NCBI RefSeq assembly: GCF_965118125.1
Contig: NZ_OZ221288.1
Span: 1,364,001-1,428,000, forward strand
Source of the DNA: Pararobbsia alpina_A
GTDB lineage: Bacteria; Pseudomonadota; Gammaproteobacteria; Burkholderiales; Burkholderiaceae
Direction: 5' to 3'
DNA length: 64,000 bases
This document shows positions 48,434 through 57,400 of the stretch, one piece after another. The position numbers were made by a program, and so were the translations under genes. Below the pieces are notes generated by a model. It was given only the letters and a program-made list of their open reading frames with translations, did no database searches and was not told where the DNA came from. Each line of letters begins with the position of its first letter. Positions within the stretch are counted from its first letter, which is position 1.

Positions 48434-51127
48434 TTAGAACTTCTGCTGCAGGCGCAGGATGCCCGTGCTCGACACGAAGCCTGAACCCGCCTGAAGCTCA
48501 TAGCGCGCGGTCAAGCTCATGTTGTTCGCGCGAAGCAACGTGACGCCGACTGACAGATCCGCCACATCGGAGACCGGTGTCATGCCGAACGACGTGAACG
48601 CGGTTTCGCCTGAGGTGTCCGCGGCAAAACGCGCTGCGGTCGTCTGCCTGGCCTGATCGTACTCATGCACCCATTGCGCCGATACCTCGGGCACGATGAC
48701 GCCATACTTCGTCTCGTACGACTTCTCGAGCTTCGCGCCGAGTGCGCTGCGCACCGAAGTCGCGTGTGAACCCCCGATTGCCAGCGCCGCGCCATTGCCA
48801 CCCGTTTCCGTGTAGCCGTTCTGGTTCAGGTAGCTGTACGAGAGGCTTGCAACGGGCGTGACCGTGGCACTGCCGACTGCGATCGGATACCCGCCATCGA
48901 CGCGGGCGACATACTGCTGACCGCTGAAGCTGCCGTTTGCGAGACCCGTAAAGCCCTGGAGCGCGACGATCCGAGACGTGTCGTAGTGCTGAAACACCAC
49001 GCCGCCCGAGAGGTTCACGTACCACGGCGAGCCGGCGTAGCTTGCATACCCGAGCAGGCCGTAGCTGTTCACGCCCGTGCTGTCACCCGAGGTATCGCCG
49101 CTATTGTCGATCGCCGTATGCGCGTAGTTGAACACGCCGCCCACGCGCCAGCGATCACTGACTGCCCTGTCGGCACCGACGAGCGCGCCACCAAAGTTCG
49201 CGCTATAGCCATCGACGTTATCGCGTTCTTGCTGGCTCGCGTGGCCTCCAAAGCCTTGCCCCCAGACCTGCCATTCGAGCGGAGACTCACCGGTCGAAAT
49301 ACCCGAGCCCATTTCTGACGACGCAAGGTGCATCGAATTCATGTGGGCGTTCACGACGTCGAGCGCGCTGAACGTCGGAGCAGCCGCACCGGTCGACGTT
49401 TGCGTCGGCGTCAGTTGCTTACCGATGCGGTTTGCACTTTCAGTGGTCGCGTTACTCAACGAACCCAGTGCAGCGTCGTACAGATTGAGCAGGCTGGCGT
49501 CGCTGACGCCGGTATAGCCGAGCAGGCCATTCAACGACGACACCGCATTGGGGATCGTTGCAAACGGCGTCGTCGTCGCGGTAGTCGACGTCACGGGTGT
49601 CGTCGGCGTGGCCGGTGAGGTCGGTGTTGCGGGCGTCGCAGGCGCCGTCGGGGATGCCGGACTCGTCGGGGTCGTCGAAGCATCGACGTGTTGCACCGTG
49701 AGCACGAGGTCGCTATTGCCGTTGTTCGTCACGGCCGCGCCCGTTACCGAGCCCGACACACCGTGCATCGAATAGTGGAGCGTATTTTCGTTGTAGGTCG
49801 CCGCACCAGCCGTATCGATCACGACGTAACGCTGGCCGGCTGCGAACGCATAGCCGTTGGATTTCAGCGTGACATTCGAATTCGCATCGATGCTCGTGTT
49901 GCCCGAGACCACCAGACGACCGTAACCCGTATCTGAGAGCGCGCCCGTCGTCGTCGCACCGCTCGCGACGCCGATCTGCAGCGTTGCCGCGGCCGCCTGA
50001 GTGTAGTTGCCCGTGATCGCAACGGGCTGATTGACCTGAAGCACGCCACCCGCATTGTGGACGGTGTTCGTGCCGACGTTGATGTTGTCGTTGAGCAGCG
50101 TATTGCCGCCGCTGAAAACCACGTCGCCCGTCATGTTCGTAATCGTGCCCAGCGACACGGAGTCCGCGCCCGTCAACGTCCCGAACGTCGTTCCGGTGCC
50201 GCCCGCAAGAGTCAGGGTCTGCGGCAGCACGGTGCCGTACACGATGTCGCCGGCGATCGTGCCCGAGTTCGTAATCGTCCCGATCGTCCCAAGGAAGCCG
50301 TTGTAAATCGCCGTAGGACCCTGGATGGTGCCGGTGTTGTTGATCGAACCGATCGTGCCGTAGTTCTCGATGGCACCTTGTCCGCCCGTGATCAGACCAT
50401 CGTTGTTCAGCGTAGTTATTGCACTGGATCCGCTCATCATCATCGGATCCATGTCGTTAAAGACGCCGAAATAAGTGCCTTCGATCACACCGGTCGAGCC
50501 GTTGTGAAGCGTGCCGATCGACGACGCGGCCTGCCCGATCCCCCCTCCACTCCAGATGCCATACGATGCCGTCGCCGTGCCGGCGGCGGTGCCGCCGATA
50601 ATGCCGTCGTTGTTCAGCGTGCCGATCGATCCACCCACGACGATTGCGTTAGGGGATGAGATGACGCCCGTTACGGTGTTATCGAGTTCCGTCAAGGTAC
50701 CGCTGATTTCGATGCCGGTGTCGTTGTTGGACAGCGTGCCGTTGTTCGTCACGTTGCTCATCGTCTGGCCGTAGGGAACGAACACCTCCTCGCCCCCCGA
50801 CTGGCTGGACTGGCTGGACAGGTTCGCCGACGAATCGATGGTGACGTTCGAACCATCCCACGTCCAGCCCGAACCGGAGGTTGCACTGCCGTTGGTGACG
50901 AGCGTGCCGTCGACCGTCATTCCCTGGATCGCAAATGCAGCAGACGTCGCGCTCAGCATCGCCACTGCGGCTGCAATGTGCTTCAGCGCGGGCAATGTGA
51001 AGGCGCTGCGCATCTTCACAGCAGACTCGCCGCGCGAAGCGCCCGAAGCCGAACCGGTAATCAATTCTGATGCAACCTGAAACGCACCCAGACTCTTATT
51101 CCAAACAACTCGATACACGTGATTCAC
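48434..51127 (-). CDS. type V autotransporter with ESPR signal
   Basis: An 897-residue autotransporter. The opening NHVYRVVWNKSLGAFQVASE is an extended signal peptide region (ESPR), followed by the Sec signal RSAFTLPALKHIAAAVAMLS, cut near AFA. The passenger (about 67-480) carries repeated motifs such as GTLNNDGIIGG, TTLNNDGLITGG and GTIGSINNTGTIQG, typical of a beta-helix. A Pro/Thr-rich linker (about 485-520) leads to the C-terminal beta-barrel (about 615-897), which starts WQVWGQGFGGH and ends LRLQQKF. The start is GTG at 51127, with GGGG 6 bases upstream, rather than TTG at 51139. Its partner is unknown; adhesion or biofilm is plausible. Confidence 0.9.
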   Translation of the reverse strand: MNHVYRVVWNKSLGAFQVASELITGSASGASRGESAVKMRSAFTLPALKHIAAAVAMLSATSAAFAIQGMTVDGTLVTNGSATSGSGWTWDGSNVTIDSSANLSSQSSQSGGEEVFVPYGQTMSNVTNNGTLSNNDTGIEISGTLTELDNTVTGVISSPNAIVVGGSIGTLNNDGIIGGTAAGTATASYGIWSGGGIGQAASSIGTLHNGSTGVIEGTYFGVFNDMDPMMMSGSSAITTLNNDGLITGGQGAIENYGTIGSINNTGTIQGPTAIYNGFLGTIGTITNSGTIAGDIVYGTVLPQTLTLAGGTGTTFGTLTGADSVSLGTITNMTGDVVFSGGNTLLNDNINVGTNTVHNAGGVLQVNQPVAITGNYTQAAAATLQIGVASGATTTGALSDTGYGRLVVSGNTSIDANSNVTLKSNGYAFAAGQRYVVIDTAGAATYNENTLHYSMHGVSGSVTGAAVTNNGNSDLVLTVQHVDASTTPTSPASPTAPATPATPTSPATPTTPVTSTTATTTPFATIPNAVSSLNGLLGYTGVSDASLLNLYDAALGSLSNATTESANRIGKQLTPTQTSTGAAAPTFSALDVVNAHMNSMHLASSEMGSGISTGESPLEWQVWGQGFGGHASQQERDNVDGYSANFGGALVGADRAVSDRWRVGGVFNYAHTAIDNSGDTSGDSTGVNSYGLLGYASYAGSPWYVNLSGGVVFQHYDTSRIVALQGFTGLANGSFSGQQYVARVDGGYPIAVGSATVTPVASLSYSYLNQNGYTETGGNGAALAIGGSHATSVRSALGAKLEKSYETKYGVIVPEVSAQWVHEYDQARQTTAARFAADTSGETAFTSFGMTPVSDVADLSVGVTLLRANNMSLTARYELQAGSGFVSSTGILRLQQKF

Positions 51128-51435
51128 AAAAATCCCCAATTAACCGTCGTTTTCAAGCGCGCAATAATTTCCGATTCGGATACCGAATTATTTTGCAAGC
51201 GCTTAGAAAGGGATAACGACGATGAATCCGGAATCTTTTGTGAAAAATGACTGTCCCGATGATACAGATCAAAATCACGGTAAGAATTGCTTGATAACCC
51301 GAGTCCATTCACCTCGACTATATGAACGGATATGTGTCAATTGCAGTAACACCACATATTCAAAGTAATGGATTTCGTACGTCGCGCGCGCATTGCATCG
51401 ACGCCGGCACGTCTCAGGCAAGCAACCGCGGTCCG
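51128..51435. other. AT-rich upstream region of the autotransporter
   Basis: A 308-base region without a convincing gene. It is clearly richer in A and T than its surroundings and must contain the autotransporter promoter and leader. It holds an inverted repeat at 51174-51188 and an AAGCGCTT palindrome at 51197-51204. Its left end is the autotransporter start and its right end the AraC gene stop. Confidence 0.45.
51174..51188 (-). promoter_or_regulatory. inverted repeat upstream of the autotransporter gene
   Basis: ATTCGG and CCGAAT form a perfect 6-base inverted repeat around ATA. An outer pair AATAATT (51163-51169) and AATTATT (51186-51192) partly overlaps it. The site lies about 50 bases before the start codon, where a repressor or RNA hairpin could act (inference). 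Confidence 0.35.
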
Positions 51436-52422
51436 TCACTCCGCAGCCTCACGATGAAGCTGCCGCCAGTCACCCGGCGTCACGCCCATGCGCTGGGCGA
51501 AGACGCGCCTGAAAGCAGAGACCGACTGATAGCCGACCAGATCGGCGACCGTCTCAGTGGACGACATGGAGTTTCGTAGTGCGTTCGCGGCCGCGCTCAT
51601 TCGGATATCGGTCAGCAAATCCATCGCGGAGCGGCCGAGGCTTGTCTGGAAATGGCGCATGAACGTCGCACGAGACATGCTGCAGAGTTCGGCCAGTTCA
51701 GGCAGCGTCCACGCCCGGGCGGGGTCGCTGAACATGGCCGCGGCCGCCGGAGCGAGCCTGGGGTGAGCTGCCAATGCCAGTACGCCGGGGCGAGCCTCAC
51801 CCGCCTCGCCTGCGGCGCGCAGGGTCAATGCGAACAATGCTGACGACAGCGCGTTCAGCACGGCGCCACCGCCGACCTCGTCGTCGAACGCTTCGGCTCT
51901 CATCAATGCAACGAGACGATTCAGGCGTTCGACCTGCAGCAGAGCCTTTGGGGCGTTGTCGAGATGGTCAGTGCGGACCACGAGCTCCAGCGGGAGATAG
52001 CTTCGGATCAGCCGGTCGTGTGGAGCCGCCACGACGAAGCGACCGCACAGCATGTCGAACGGCTCGCCGGCTCCGCTGTTTTCGTTGACCAGCAGACTGC
52101 CCGAGCTTCGAACCTTCGAAGGCTTCGGCCTGCGGCCGCTGCCGTCGTGCAGAACGTGCGCGGAGCCGTGGGGAAGCAGCACGATATCGCCTGGCTGCAC
52201 TGCATAAGAAGCGCCGGTTTCCGAATTCTCGAACACGGCCGTCCCGGTGAGCACAACGTGGTAAGGCATTTCCCGGGCACCCGCCTGCGGGTACCGTGTG
52301 ATCCAGGGAGCTCGCATCGCACAGCGAACTTCGACCTTTCCGGTGATGGTCACGAGCTCCATGAAGCGCGTGAGCCAGTCGATCTGATTCTGCATATCGG
52401 GCATCCCCTTCAACGGCGGCAT
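51436..52422 (-). CDS. AraC family regulator with cupin sensor
   Basis: A 328-residue AraC regulator of the cupin_6 type. The sensor includes MPYHVVLTGTAVFENSETGASYAVQPGDIVLLPHGSAHVLHDGSG, and the DNA-binding domain TLPELAELCSMSRATFMRHFQTSLGRSAMDLLTDIRM and TVADLVGYQSVSAFRRVFAQRMGVTPGDWR. The first ATG is annotated; alternative starts at 52404 and 52395 exist, the last with AAGGGG 9 bases upstream. It is in the same orientation as the autotransporter, 308 bases upstream of it, and follows the ohr genes. Its target may be itself or the ohr pair (inference). Confidence 0.88.
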   Translation of the reverse strand: MPPLKGMPDMQNQIDWLTRFMELVTITGKVEVRCAMRAPWITRYPQAGAREMPYHVVLTGTAVFENSETGASYAVQPGDIVLLPHGSAHVLHDGSGRRPKPSKVRSSGSLLVNENSGAGEPFDMLCGRFVVAAPHDRLIRSYLPLELVVRTDHLDNAPKALLQVERLNRLVALMRAEAFDDEVGGGAVLNALSSALFALTLRAAGEAGEARPGVLALAAHPRLAPAAAAMFSDPARAWTLPELAELCSMSRATFMRHFQTSLGRSAMDLLTDIRMSAAANALRNSMSSTETVADLVGYQSVSAFRRVFAQRMGVTPGDWRQLHREAAE

Positions 52423-52522
52423 TCCCCCTGCCAGCGAAGCGCCCGCTAAGCGTGCGGCCCGGCGGACGGCCCCATCAGCATGCCAGCGATCGACTTGCCC
52501 CGCCGACCGCCGGGCTCTCCGA

Positions 52523-52969
52523 TCACACCGTGACGACGTTCGTCACGACGTCAATATTGCCGTGCACGGACTTCGAATACGGGCAGATCTGATGAGCCAG
52601 ATGCGCGACGGATTCGACAACATCCTTAGACAGGCCCGGTACGCGGACAGTGAACTCCGCGCCGAGCAACCATGCTGCATCGGTCTGTCCGATGTTGACC
52701 TTGATGTCGACAGAGTAGTCAGGCGGCAGCGTGACTTTTTTCAGCTGTGCGGCCATGCCGAACACGGTGGTGTAGCACGCCGACCATGCGCCAGCGAACA
52801 GCCGCTCGGCTTTCGGGTGCGGGTCGATGCCGATGTATTCGATCGTCTCAAGGCCCGCCGCGGAGAGGGTGAGGTTGTACGCGCCAAACTTGCCGCGACG
52901 GACGTGGGACTCGCGATTCACCGTAGCGTGCGTGCGGCCCGAGGCGAGAATCGTTTCAATCTTTTCCAT
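52523..52969 (-). CDS. ohr: organic hydroperoxide reductase Ohr (second gene of a tandem pair)
   Basis: A 148-residue Ohr/OsmC-family peroxidase. The two catalytic cysteines are present at C65 (AWSACYTTVF) and C129 (HLAHQICPYSK), and the glutamate/arginine network residues appear conserved. Ohr reduces organic hydroperoxides using lipoylated proteins in the cytosol. ATG at 52969 is chosen as the standard start; the open frame continues upstream through 12-base repeats. A 17-base palindrome lies at 53039-53055. It is a close paralogue of the gene at 53091, about 120 bases away. Confidence 0.93.
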   Translation of the reverse strand: MEKIETILASGRTHATVNRESHVRRGKFGAYNLTLSAAGLETIEYIGIDPHPKAERLFAGAWSACYTTVFGMAAQLKKVTLPPDYSVDIKVNIGQTDAAWLLGAEFTVRVPGLSKDVVESVAHLAHQICPYSKSVHGNIDVVTNVVTV

Positions 52970-52981
52970 GATGCATTCCTT

Positions 52982-53027
52982 CGTCAATATGCGTGTCAAT
53001 GTGCGTGTCAAATCACGCGTCAAATGC
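52982..53027. repeat. 12-base tandem repeats in the ohr leader
   Basis: Three full head-to-tail copies (CGTGTCAATGTG, CGTGTCAAATCA, CGCGTCAAATGC on the plus strand) and one partial copy (CGTCAATATG) form an array between the two ohr genes. The core CGnGTCAA recurs with a 12-base period. They lie in the leader of the second ohr and encode TR-L repeats if the frame is extended. Role unknown; copy number could vary. Confidence 0.6.
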
Positions 53028-53038
53028 CTTTAATACGC

Positions 53039-53055
53039 ATGCGATGTCATCGCAT
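53039..53055. promoter_or_regulatory. 17-base palindrome, candidate operator for ohr
   Basis: ATGCGATGTCATCGCAT is a perfect 8-base inverted repeat with one central base, extended by further CG matches on both sides after one mismatch. It lies about 70 bases upstream of the ohr start at 52969. It does not look like the AT-rich classical OhrR site, so the binding protein is unknown. Confidence 0.5.
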
Positions 53056-53090
53056 ACGATTAATAAATCAAAGAAAATGGGGGGCTTTTT

Positions 53091-53537
53091 CTATGCCGTG
53101 ACCACTTCGAGCCCGATTTCGATATTGCCGCGCACCGCCTTCGAATACGGGCAGCGCTGATGAGCCAGGTGAGCGACGGACTCGATGACGTCCGCCGGCA
53201 AACCTGGCGCACGGATCGTGAACTGCGCAGCGAGGCAGAAGCCCTTGCCCGCCGACCCGATGCTGACCTCGATGTCCACCGAATAGTCTGTCGGCAGCGC
53301 GACCTTCTTCTGCGCCGCTGCGCCCTCGAACGCGCTGATATAGCAAGCCGACCACGCGCCCGAAAACAACTGCTCGGCCCTCGGATGCAGCTCGGTGGCT
53401 TCGAACGCGTGGCTCGCGCCGTCGAAAGCCGACAGCTTGAGGTCGAGGACGCCGTGCTCGCCGCGTTGCAGGCTGGGTTCGTGGTTGAACGTGGCGTGGC
53501 TGTTGCCTGAGTAGAGAACCTGTTCGATCTTGCTCAT
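53091..53537 (-). CDS. ohr: organic hydroperoxide reductase Ohr (first gene of a tandem pair)
   Basis: A 148-residue Ohr with catalytic cysteines C65 (AWSACYISAF) and C129 (HLAHQRCPYSK). Length and spacing match the 52523 paralogue exactly, and the two share most motifs, so the pair arose by duplication. GGAG lies before the ATG. It probably detoxifies organic hydroperoxides with a slightly different substrate range (inference). No ohrR (MarR-type) gene is adjacent; the nearby AraC may substitute. Confidence 0.93.
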   Translation of the reverse strand: MSKIEQVLYSGNSHATFNHEPSLQRGEHGVLDLKLSAFDGASHAFEATELHPRAEQLFSGAWSACYISAFEGAAAQKKVALPTDYSVDIEVSIGSAGKGFCLAAQFTIRAPGLPADVIESVAHLAHQRCPYSKAVRGNIEIGLEVVTA

Positions 53538-53709
53538 GTTGAACTCCTTCGATATGTGAATAGGAGCACGAACTTTAAGTCGAACAGGTGCACTCGCCGA
53601 GTCGAGAAGGGGTCAAAGGCATGCGCGAAAGGATCAAACGACACACCGCGCGAGAGGGAATTGAAAGCAGAGCCGGGGGGTGTCGAGGGCGCCGGCCCTG
53701 CGAACACGA

Positions 53710-54372
53710 TCAGGCGTTCCGCTGCCCTTGACGCCGTAGAACCACGTGCGTGGCCTTCTCCGATGCGACGAATTCGGCGCACACGTAACCCAGCGCACGC
53801 ACGTCAATTCCGGCAAGCAGGGATTCGCCCTGGCCGAGCAGAACCGGCGAGATCGCGATATGCAGTTCGTCGATCAGGCCTTCACGCAGATACTGCCGGA
53901 TCGTCTCCGGCCCGCCGCCAATCCGCACGTCTATCCCGGCAGCGGCCTCGCGCGCGCGATCGAGCGCCTCGTGAATACCGCCGGTGACGAAGTGGAACGT
54001 CGTGCCGCCTTCCATTTCAAGGGGTGCGCGAGCGTGGTGTGTCAGGACGAAGACGGGCACGTGATACGGCGGACTGTCACCCCACCAGCCTTTCCAGTTC
54101 ATGTCGGGCCATTCGCCGCGAATCGGTCCGAACATGTTTCTGCCCAGAATCCAGGCCCCGACGTTCTCAAACCCACGAGCGGCGAAATCATCGTCAACGC
54201 CGGTCGTCCCACCTTCCCTGCCAAACAGAGATCGCTGGAACGTGCGTGTCGGTAAGAGCCATTGATGCAGTTCGGTTCCACCGATGCCGAGCGGGTTGTT
54301 GAGGTCCTGATTCGGACCGGCGCCGTATCCGTCGAGTGAGATGGTGAAGCCGTTAACGCGAACGCGTGTCAT
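53710..54372 (-). CDS. dihydrofolate reductase/RibD C-terminal-like reductase
   Basis: A 220-residue protein of the RibD_C/DHFR-like family: RVNGFTISLDGYGAGPNQDLNNPLGIGG at the N-terminus, GRNMFGPIRGEW, then FVTGGIHEALDRAREAAAG, DVRIGGGPETIRQYLREGLIDELHIAISPVLLGQGESLL. These are NADPH-dependent reductases of unknown substrate, often acting on pterin or other heterocycles. ATG at 54372 is chosen because GGAG lies 8 bases upstream; the longer frame overlaps the sensor gene. It lies between ohr and the second giant sensor, all on the minus strand. Confidence 0.88.
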   Translation of the reverse strand: MTRVRVNGFTISLDGYGAGPNQDLNNPLGIGGTELHQWLLPTRTFQRSLFGREGGTTGVDDDFAARGFENVGAWILGRNMFGPIRGEWPDMNWKGWWGDSPPYHVPVFVLTHHARAPLEMEGGTTFHFVTGGIHEALDRAREAAAGIDVRIGGGPETIRQYLREGLIDELHIAISPVLLGQGESLLAGIDVRALGYVCAEFVASEKATHVVLRRQGQRNA

Positions 54373-54484
54373 CACTTGTCTCCGCTTGAATGCTGGGTGG
54401 CTTATAAACGGTTGTTGCTTTGTGTACCGGATTCTGACACCGAAAGCCCGTGCACGCGAGTAGTCGGGTACCACATAGGAAGTA

Positions 54485-57400
54485 TCACGCGTCTCGATCC
54501 GCGCCGGGTACCGGCAACGTGAACTCGAGCGTCGCGCCCGGCCCACCCCCGTTCACTGCGCGCATGTCGCCGCCATGCGACTCGACAATCGATCGGCAGA
54601 TCCGAAGCCCCATGCCCGTACCGCTCGGCTTGGTGGTAAAAAAGGCCTCAAAGATCTGTCCCGTGATCTCCGGCGGAATCCCTGCGCCCGTATCGCTGAC
54701 CGACACCAGAATCCGCCCGCCATCCTGCACCCGCGTTCGAATGCTCAAGTGACGGACTCCGTCGACCTCCTTCATCGCTTCGATGCCATTGACGATCAGG
54801 TTCATCGCAACCTGTTGCAGCTGTACGCGATCGCCAACAACCTGAGGCAGATCGGGCGCCAGCTCGACTCGCACCGACGTATGGGTTCGCGCAGCCTCAC
54901 CCAGCAAGAGTTCGACAGTCTCCCGAATGATCTCGTTGATATCCAGCACTTCACGTTTCAAGGCACCCTTCTCAAACTGCGTGCGAATCCTGCGCATGAT
55001 TTGAGCCGCGCGCTCGCCGTCGCTCACGATGCTCTTTACGGCGCTGCGCACCTCGACGAGGTCGGGTGCATCGCGATCGAGCCAACGCAAGCACGCGATA
55101 GCGTTGGTGATAGCGCCTGTAAGAGGCTGATTGATCTCATGAGCGAGTGAGGCGGCGAGCTCCCCCATCGTCGTGACCCGGTTGATGCGAGCGAGGTCGA
55201 TCGACGCCTGGCGCAGCGCATCTTCTGCGCGCGTGCGTTCAAGCGAAATGGCGGCTTGCGACGCCAGCATTTGCAGTATCGCGACCCGGCCCGACGTGAA
55301 AACACGCGATGCGAGGTTGTTCTCCAGATACAGCGCGCCGCTCAACCTCGACTGATTGACGATGGGCACGCACAGCACCGACCTTGACCGATTGTGTTGC
55401 ACGTAGTCGTCCGTCGCGTACGCGGCATCGGCTGACGCGTCATCCATCATCACGCTCTCGCGCGTGCGGATCACGTAATGCAACGCCGACTGAAGGAGAT
55501 CGGACGACGTCACGGCTTGCTGACGAATCGTCACCGCGATCTTTCCTGTGCCCGTGGTCGCCTCCGCTTCAATGTACGTGCCGCCGTTACGGATCAGGAT
55601 CAGCAACCCGCGCTCCGCGCCGGCGTGCTCCATGGCAATACGCATGAGCCGCTCGATCAGCGCAGGCAACATGATTTCGCCCGACAGGGCCTGCGACGCC
55701 TTGACCACGGTCCCGACATCCAGCTGTCCGGCCAGCGCGGCGCCGCCGGCGATCCATGCCGGCGCTCGTTCTTCGCGCAGATGCGGGTACCGGCTGTCGA
55801 GGTGTTCTACCTTGCCCGTCGCGCCCCACCGCGCGTAGCCATTCCGCGCGCTCCTGAGATAGGCGTGGCCCGCTGTCTCGATCCCGCGGGACAGATAGAA
55901 CTTCCCCGCAAGCTCGTTCGCGACAGCCTCGTTGTGAATGAATCCATGGGCGTGCGCGGAGCGAATCGCCTGCTCGTAGAGCGGCATCGCTTCCATGTCG
56001 TGCCCGTCGATCCGCGCGATCTCGGCACGCGCCAAGGCAACACGATTTTCGAAGTTGTCAGGACAGTGCTGCGCCCAGATCGCAAGCTGCGCGTGATGAC
56101 CGGATAACGCCTCGCGGTGCTCCAGCCTGTCCAGCCCGATTGCAGTGTCGAACGCCCCGGCTCGCGCAAGTGCCCCATAGAAATGGTATTCGGCGGTGTC
56201 GAAGAAGGACCGCAAGGTCCAGAGAATGGGCTCGGCCTTGCGCGCCGCGTCAATCGCGCCGGCGTGATCTTCCGCGAAGAACCGTGCCTGTAGTTTCCGG
56301 ATCCAGTATTGACCTTCCGGTAACAGCAACGACGGATTGGTCGTTACCTGCGATTCGAATTCGCGTTCGTCAAAGTGCTCGTCGTCAAACGAACCGAATT
56401 GCTTCGTCAGTCCCCGCAATGTTCGAACCAGTACAAGCTGACCCTCGATGACGACCGCGGATCGAGGGAATCGCATATTCGTTGCAAAATGGAATCCGCG
56501 CTCGACTTCTTTTTGCACATCCGCAAGATGGTCACCCGCAGCAAGCAGATTCGTATTCAGGTTGTTGAAGCTATACGAAGCGAAGGTCAGATCGCCGATC
56601 CGGTTCGCGACGTCGAAGGCACGGCGCAGCAGCGCTCTTCCACCTTTGATATGCGTTCTCCAAGGCGCAATGTGGCTTGCGAACCGCAGATACACGCGCG
56701 CCTGGTAGCGATGCAAGCCACGCTCCTCGACCAGGTCGTATCCAAGCCTGCCGAATTCAAAGCCCGCCGCATAGTCTCCAAGATGCGGCCCGGCGAGCAT
56801 GCCAAGAGAAACGTATGCGAAACAGGATGCGTCACAATTTCCGTGCCGCAGGCTTAGCGTGACCATCCGGCAAAGCACGAGGGCAAGCAGGTTCGCGTCC
56901 GTGTACATCGCCAGCATCACGACCTCGGTCAACACCCCCAGGACGTCGAGCAAATCCGGATCGGTGAGCAGCGGCAAAGTCACCAGCTCGCCAATCGTTC
57001 GCGTACCGAGTAACGCCGCGATCTGGTTGTACTCCCGAGACACGTCTTCGTCGCTCGGATGAGGCGACCACACCTCGCCAAGTCCCTGCAAATACGCAAG
57101 GAACACCTCCACGCCGCGATCGCTGTGACCGATCAGGTCATACAGCGTCAGGCGCAAGCGCGTCACGACCGCGAGATCGTGCGCCGTGTTCGCTCGCTCA
57201 GCCAAAACGGAAAGCCGTCTTTGCGCCTTGAACGAGGCGGTGGTCTGCATTTCGCATTCGGCGAGAAGCAGCTCGATCGAGAAAATCAGTTCGTAGCGTT
57301 GATCCCACGCTGCATCGGTGACCAGGTCACGTGCAGTGCGCAGGTAGGCCAGCGCCGACGCATAGGCGGTCGACATCTTCGCGCGCCTGGCGGCCATGAG

